From NCBI GenBank assembly GCA_902472555.1, contig CABROF010000056.1, forward strand, positions 1 through 16,390: DNA of 16,390 nt. Direction: 5' to 3'. Position 1 is the stretch's first letter; each line of letters opens with the position of its first letter. The notes beneath the pieces were generated by a model. The model was not told the origin of the DNA. It did not search any database and saw nothing but the letters and a program-made list of their open reading frames with translations. Origin of the DNA: UMGS1851 sp900555605. Lineage in GTDB: Bacteria; Bacillota; Clostridia; UBA1212; UBA1255. Position numbers and translations under genes: made by a program. Of the stretch, positions 13,159 through 16,390 are shown in pieces.

Positions 13159-13177
13159 AAAATCACCTCCTTAATTT

Positions 13178-14092
13178 TTATTTGCAGGCTGATTGCTTTG
13201 CCTCACAACCTGCATATTCAAAGGCGGCTTGGGGGCTGACCAGATCAAAGATGCATTGATTTTCCCGGTAAAATCGATAGCGGACCGTGCAGGCGGCGCT
13301 TTCATGGATGGTTCTGGCCATTGCGCCGGAACGGGGCGCCAGCAGGGGCCGGGGATTGGCATCAATCAGGTCTGCAGTTAAAGTGTACGCTCCCTGCTTT
13401 AATTCCATTTTTTGATCATTGTACAGCCGCGCCCGTGCACCGGAATAGGTTGCGATCCTGTAGTGCTTGTCTTCGTAGCAGATATCGCAGATGCAGCCGG
13501 TAAAATGTCCGCCGCAGAGGGGAATATCGGCGACGGAGGCAAATATCCGGCAATCCTTTTCCCCGAATCGGTTGCATTGTGTCCAAAGGTAGCTTTTGGG
13601 AAAGGAGCAGCCCCAATCTTTTTCGATATATCCGGTTCCGCCCTGAAAATTGATCAGGCTTCCATTCAGCCGCAGATATCCGAAAAGCCGGTGTTCCATA
13701 CTTAGAATACCGTGCCGGCACTGCATTCCGGGCACACAGCGGAAGGGCCCCATAATATCTCTGTCAAGGGTTTGGAACGGACCGTAAAAAATACGGCCGG
13801 TCAAAGAAAATTCCGGCCGCTGGACATTCAGATAGATGCCGCCGCGCGAGAAGATATTTGCGCCGAGGGTTATGGCAAACCTTCGTTTGTCCGCGAAAAA
13901 ATCCTCTGCGGCATATGGAATATGCCGCGAGAATGTATTTGTAATAATCTGCAATGAGGCAAACTTTCCGCCGCTATCATCTACGTGGTAGGAAGGAATC
14001 AGCGCCACTGTCTGCTGCTGATTCTGATGCTTCAGATACCATCCCTCAAAATATGCCTTTTTTTTATTTGTTCCGTAAAAATTTTTCATCAT
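13178..14092 (-). CDS. Tocopherol-cyclase-like family protein
   Basis: A 304-residue protein resembling the bacterial tocopherol-cyclase-like family, a lipocalin-type beta-barrel fold. Supporting blocks are YFEGWYLKHQN near the N terminus, IPSYHVDDSG, and GGTGYIEKDWGCSFPKSYLW in the middle, which I recall as the family hallmark. Clostridia do not make tocopherol, so the true substrate is unknown, perhaps a small hydrophobic compound. No signal peptide or membrane segment is seen. The start at 14092 is preferred because AGGTGA lies about 9 bases upstream; a GTG at 14110 in the same frame has no ribosome site. It is the first gene of the unit that continues into the yyaL-like gene 19 bases on, under the promoter at 14157-14185. 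Confidence 0.82.
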   Translation of the reverse strand: MMKNFYGTNKKKAYFEGWYLKHQNQQQTVALIPSYHVDDSGGKFASLQIITNTFSRHIPYAAEDFFADKRRFAITLGANIFSRGGIYLNVQRPEFSLTGRIFYGPFQTLDRDIMGPFRCVPGMQCRHGILSMEHRLFGYLRLNGSLINFQGGTGYIEKDWGCSFPKSYLWTQCNRFGEKDCRIFASVADIPLCGGHFTGCICDICYEDKHYRIATYSGARARLYNDQKMELKQGAYTLTADLIDANPRPLLAPRSGAMARTIHESAACTVRYRFYRENQCIFDLVSPQAAFEYAGCEAKQSACK

Positions 14093-14156
14093 GCTCCGGA
14101 TCACCTGCACTTATTTTTGGCATCTGTGTGCAACTATTATCTCTTGCCGCAAAAAA

Positions 14157-14185
14157 AATATACAAAGCCGCAGACAGATTGGCAA
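14157..14185 (-). promoter_or_regulatory. Sigma-A-type promoter of the tocopherol-cyclase-like operon
   Basis: On the minus strand TTGCCA (plus coordinates 14180-14185) and TATATT (14157-14162) have a 17-base spacer. The leader to the ATG at 14092 is about 60 bases. This part of the intergenic region is shared with the divergent cotJ operon. Confidence 0.6.
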
Positions 14186-14232
14186 AAACAGCGGGCACCG
14201 GCGAATCTGCTGTCACGCGCGGCAGTCGTTTT

Positions 14233-14240
14233 CATATTAT
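14233..14240 (+). promoter_or_regulatory. Possible sporulation-type -10 element before cotJA
   Basis: CATATTAT matches the CATA start and final T of the sigma-E -10 consensus CATACAnT. No convincing -35 is seen about 14 bases upstream. cotJ of Bacillus subtilis is known to depend on sigma-E, so a sporulation promoter is expected in this interval, but this specific site is uncertain. Confidence 0.25.
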
Positions 14241-14284
14241 GTAAACGGGGAGTTTATTAATTTTGTTTTATGGAGGTTAAATAT

Positions 14285-14545
14285 ATGATGAATGAATCAT
14301 GCCCATGCACGTCGCCTTTTATGACGACCCCTCTCGACGACTGTTCTATGAGAGAACCCGTGTATGCAAACTCCAACACAGCCATGCTCGCTGCGGCGTA
14401 TGTTCCGTGGCAGGTGCCCGGGAAGATGTATTCGATCTGCGATGGATTGGAACGCGGTACGATTTATCCGGAGCTTGACCAGCCGTATTTATGTCCGCAT
14501 GTATGCGATAAGACACCTGTGAAGGAGGGCTGCAACTGTGGATAA
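14285..14545 (+). CDS. cotJA: Spore coat associated protein CotJA
   Basis: An 86-residue CotJA homologue, a small spore coat component made in the mother cell and needed to hold CotJC in the inner coat. The diagnostic region LAAAYVPWQVPGKMYS...LERGTIYPELDQPYLCP is present. Both ends are rich in Cys: CPCTSP near the start, and CPHVC and CNCG at the end. GGAGG at 14272-14276 lies 8 bases before the ATG at 14285, and a second ATG follows directly. An upstream ATG at 14270 overlaps that ribosome site and is rejected. The gene overlaps cotJB by 8 bases. First gene of cotJABC and divergent from the tocopherol-cyclase-like operon. Confidence 0.9.
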   Translation: MMNESCPCTSPFMTTPLDDCSMREPVYANSNTAMLAAAYVPWQVPGKMYSICDGLERGTIYPELDQPYLCPHVCDKTPVKEGCNCG

Positions 14546-14783
14546 GGATAAAATGTTATATGAGATTATGGCGTTGGACTTTGCCCTGACAGATTTGAAG
14601 CTCTTTTTGAATTCTCATCCGGATGATGCGAATTCCATCGAACTGTTCAATAATATTGTCAACAAGCGCAAAGTGATGGTTGACAGCTATCAGTCCATGT
14701 TCGGACCGCTGGTGGCCGAGACCTACGCCGGTTCGGAAAGCACCTGGGATTGGGTAGATAACCCGTGGCCCTGGGATAAATAA
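14538..14783 (+). CDS. cotJB: Spore coat protein CotJB
   Basis: An 81-residue CotJB homologue. Features of the family are MLYEIMALDFALTDLKLFLNSHPDD near the N terminus and a Trp/Pro-rich end, STWDWVDNPWPWDK. It starts with GTG at 14538, supported by GAAGGAGGG about 8 bases upstream; the start overlaps the end of cotJA, so translation is probably coupled. The protein acts with CotJA and CotJC in the spore coat, and its precise role is unknown. cotJC follows after 14 bases. Confidence 0.9.
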   Translation: MDKDKMLYEIMALDFALTDLKLFLNSHPDDANSIELFNNIVNKRKVMVDSYQSMFGPLVAETYAGSESTWDWVDNPWPWDK

Positions 14784-14797
14784 AAGGGGGGACTATC

Positions 14798-15370
14798 ATG
14801 TGGTTATATGAAAAGAAACTTGAATTTCCAATCAAAATCAAAAAGCCCGATCCGCGCATGGCAAAGCTGATCATCACACAATATGGCGGTGCCGACGGCG
14901 AATTAGCGGCCGCTCTCCGTTATTTGAGTCAGCGTTTTACTATGCCTACCGGTACGACCAAAGGAATTTTGAATGATATCGGTACGGAAGAATTAGCACA
15001 TCTTGAAATGATCGGAACCATGTGCCATCAGCTGCTGACCGGAGTGGATTGCGAGACGCTAAAGAAATACGGCTACAGTACGGACTACGTAGAGCACGGT
15101 TTGGGCGTGTACCCGCAGAATTCCGCAGGGGTGCCTTTTACCGCCGCCTATATACAGTCCAAGGGCGATGCAATTACGGATCTGATGGAGGACCTTGCAG
15201 CAGAGCAAAAAGCGAAGCAGACGTATGAATATCTGATCGACATGGCAGATGATCCGGATGTGATAGAGCCGCTGCGATTCCTGCGGGCGCGGGAGATCGT
15301 ACACTTCCAACGTTTCGGTGAGGCGCTGGAGATTGTAAGAGATCTGAAGGACAGCAAAAAGTTCTATTAA
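14798..15370 (+). CDS. cotJC: CotJC, manganese-catalase-like spore coat protein
   Basis: A 190-residue four-helix ferritin-like protein of the manganese catalase family, found in the spore coat, where it may break down hydrogen peroxide. Candidate di-manganese ligands are Glu35 (GGADGELAAALRY), Glu65 and His68 (GTEELAHLE), Glu136 (DLAAEQKAK), and Glu166 and His169 (REIVHFQRFG), in the usual order. The length is normal for CotJC, shorter than full manganese catalases. The ATG has GGGGGG 7 bases upstream. It is the last gene of the operon, and a strong intrinsic terminator begins 30 bases after the stop. Confidence 0.93.
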   Translation: MWLYEKKLEFPIKIKKPDPRMAKLIITQYGGADGELAAALRYLSQRFTMPTGTTKGILNDIGTEELAHLEMIGTMCHQLLTGVDCETLKKYGYSTDYVEHGLGVYPQNSAGVPFTAAYIQSKGDAITDLMEDLAAEQKAKQTYEYLIDMADDPDVIEPLRFLRAREIVHFQRFGEALEIVRDLKDSKKFY

Positions 15371-15399
15371 ATTTTCACATTGATTGCTGCAAGTATGGC

Positions 15400-15427
15400 G
15401 GACCGAAATCTTTTTCGGTCCCTTTTT
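15400..15427 (+). terminator. Rho-independent terminator of the cotJ operon
   Basis: GGACCGAAA (15400-15408) and TTTCGGTCC (15413-15421) form a perfect 9-bp stem with a 4-base loop, followed by C and five T residues. Confidence 0.92.
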
Positions 15428-15552
15428 ACAAGAATCAGATGCGAAGTCTCATAAAAAGCCGTAAAAAGGGCAATGCTATTCCAAAACGGAAGCAAATGCC
15501 GTTTCCGGCGTACAGCGTGTGCCGCAGCGGCGGGGAAAGGATGGAGATGCAT

Positions 15553-15852
15553 ATGAAGTCATATTGGCAGGATGATTGTGAAATTCCGAAAAGAGACAGT
15601 CTCAATCAGCCGCTGTCGTGCGAAGTACTGATTGCAGGCGGCGGCATGAGCGGAATCCTGACCGCGTATTTTTTAAAACGGGAAGGTGTACAGCCGTTGT
15701 GGTGGAGGCCGACAGGATCGGCAGCGGAACGACAAAAGGGACCACTGCAAAAATTACATCGCAGCACGGATTGTGCTATCATCAGATTACAAAGGATTTT
15801 GGGGCGGAAAAAGCAGCGGAATATGCATCTGCGAATCAGAATGCGATTGTAA
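15553..15852 (+). CDS. FAD-dependent oxidoreductase (DadA-like), N-terminal part, frameshifted
   Basis: The start of a glycine/D-amino-acid-oxidase-like flavoprotein (DAO fold). MKSYWQDDCEIPKRDSL is the typical N terminus of this subfamily, followed by the FAD-binding beta-alpha-beta motif VLIAGGGMSGILTAYFLKREG (about residues 25-45). Homology ends at GVQP; the remaining residues to 15852 are out of frame. The expected PVVVEADRIGSGTT continues in another frame from 15699, consistent with loss of one base around 15694-15702 (CCGTTGTGG where CCGGTTGTGG would restore the frame). The ATG at 15553 is chosen for the conserved N terminus and for GGAG 6 bases upstream; ATG codons at 15541 and 15547 are alternatives. 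Confidence 0.75.
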   Translation: MKSYWQDDCEIPKRDSLNQPLSCEVLIAGGGMSGILTAYFLKREGVQPLWWRPTGSAAERQKGPLQKLHRSTDCAIIRLQRILGRKKQRNMHLRIRMRL

Positions 15853-16390
15853 AATATGAAGCAGTGGCAGCCGCGCTGGGGATAGACTGCGGATTTCAGC
15901 GGGTACCTGCGTATGCGTATACCTGCAGCGAGGCGGATCTCGATTTATTGAAAACGGAAGTTTCCGCGGCACGGGATGCCGGAATTCCCGCAGAGTTTGT
16001 GTCGGGAGAGGATATTACGGCGCTGCCGCTGCGCGCAGCCGGAGCAGTCAGATTTCCGGATCAGGCGCAGTTTCACCCGCTGCGGTTTCTCAGAGCTGTT
16101 TCACAGGATCTGGAAATTTATGAAGGAACCGTTGTCCAAGAGGTGCAGCCGCAGGATGACGGTAGCTATTATGTCCGGACAAATCGCCCGGGAGGCGGTA
16201 TCAAGGCAAAGCAAATCGTCATTGCCACGCATTTTCCCATTATCAATACGCCGGGATATTATTTTCTGCGGATGCATCAGGAGCGGTCCTATGTATTGGG
16301 ACTGAAAAATGCCCGTCCGGTGGACGGCATGTATATCGGCGCAGGACGGAGTCAAGTCTATTCCTTCCGCAGCTGCGGAGACCTGCTTTT
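15699..16390 (+). pseudogene. FAD-dependent oxidoreductase, continuation in second frame, runs off window
   Basis: The frame beginning GTG GTG GAG GCC at 15699 stays open to the end of the window and continues the flavoprotein: VVEADRIGSGTTKGTTAKIT, QHGLCYHQITKDFGAEKA, RFPDQAQFHPLRFL, IVIATHFPI and GLYIG-like DGMYIGAGRS. These are normal blocks for a DAO-fold oxidoreductase of this subfamily, several of which end in a Rieske domain that would lie beyond 16390. There is no independent start with a ribosome binding site, so this is the second half of the gene begun at 15553. It is either a real one-base deletion or an assembly error. Confidence 0.75.

Overview
The window looks like chromosomal DNA of an endospore-forming Clostridia-class Firmicute with moderate G+C content. 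The main grounds are a complete cotJABC spore-coat operon (14285-15370), Gram-positive style ribosome binding sites and sigma-A-like promoters, a SpoIIIE/FtsK translocase, and a VanG-type cell-wall gene cluster. I cannot place it below class level. I see no rRNA, tRNA, CRISPR array, insertion sequence or phage gene.

Layout from left to right. Positions 1-93 hold a degenerate GGGAAGCGAGC-type tandem repeat. A TTG-started gene for a putative nuclease-like protein follows (194-1219, +). Behind a good sigma-A promoter comes a DNA translocase of the FtsK/SpoIIIE type, split into two frames at a run of ten A residues (1313-2608 and 2565-4106, +). Next is mscL with an unusual C-terminal zinc ribbon (4169-4765, +), a run of fifteen A-N-stop pentamers, and a nested inverted repeat that separates it from the convergent operon.

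From 8832 down to 4975 on the minus strand lies a compact four-gene operon: a VanG-type D-Ala:D-Ser ligase, a VanXY-type D,D-peptidase, a VanT-like PLP racemase without its membrane domain, and VanW. Together they could make D-Ser, join it to D-Ala and remove D-Ala-ended precursors, the logic of VanG-type glycopeptide resistance. No vanR/vanS pair is present in the window.

Upstream on the same strand are a secreted lipoprotein esterase of the sialate O-acetylesterase family (9223-10809), a YyaL/DUF255 thioredoxin-domain protein interrupted by a 17-base insertion (11066-13158), and a tocopherol-cyclase-like protein (13178-14092) that starts that operon. The cotJ operon is divergent from it and ends at a strong terminator. 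The window closes inside a FAD-dependent oxidoreductase (15553 to beyond the end, +) carrying a one-base frameshift.

Three genes are broken in frame (ftsK, yyaL, the FAD oxidoreductase). Whether these are recoding sites, true mutations or assembly errors is the main question about the data; the A10 site in ftsK is the best candidate for programmed slippage. The most notable biological content is the compact vanG-like operon, with a racemase whose active site matches neither standard alanine racemases nor, at one key position, VanT.
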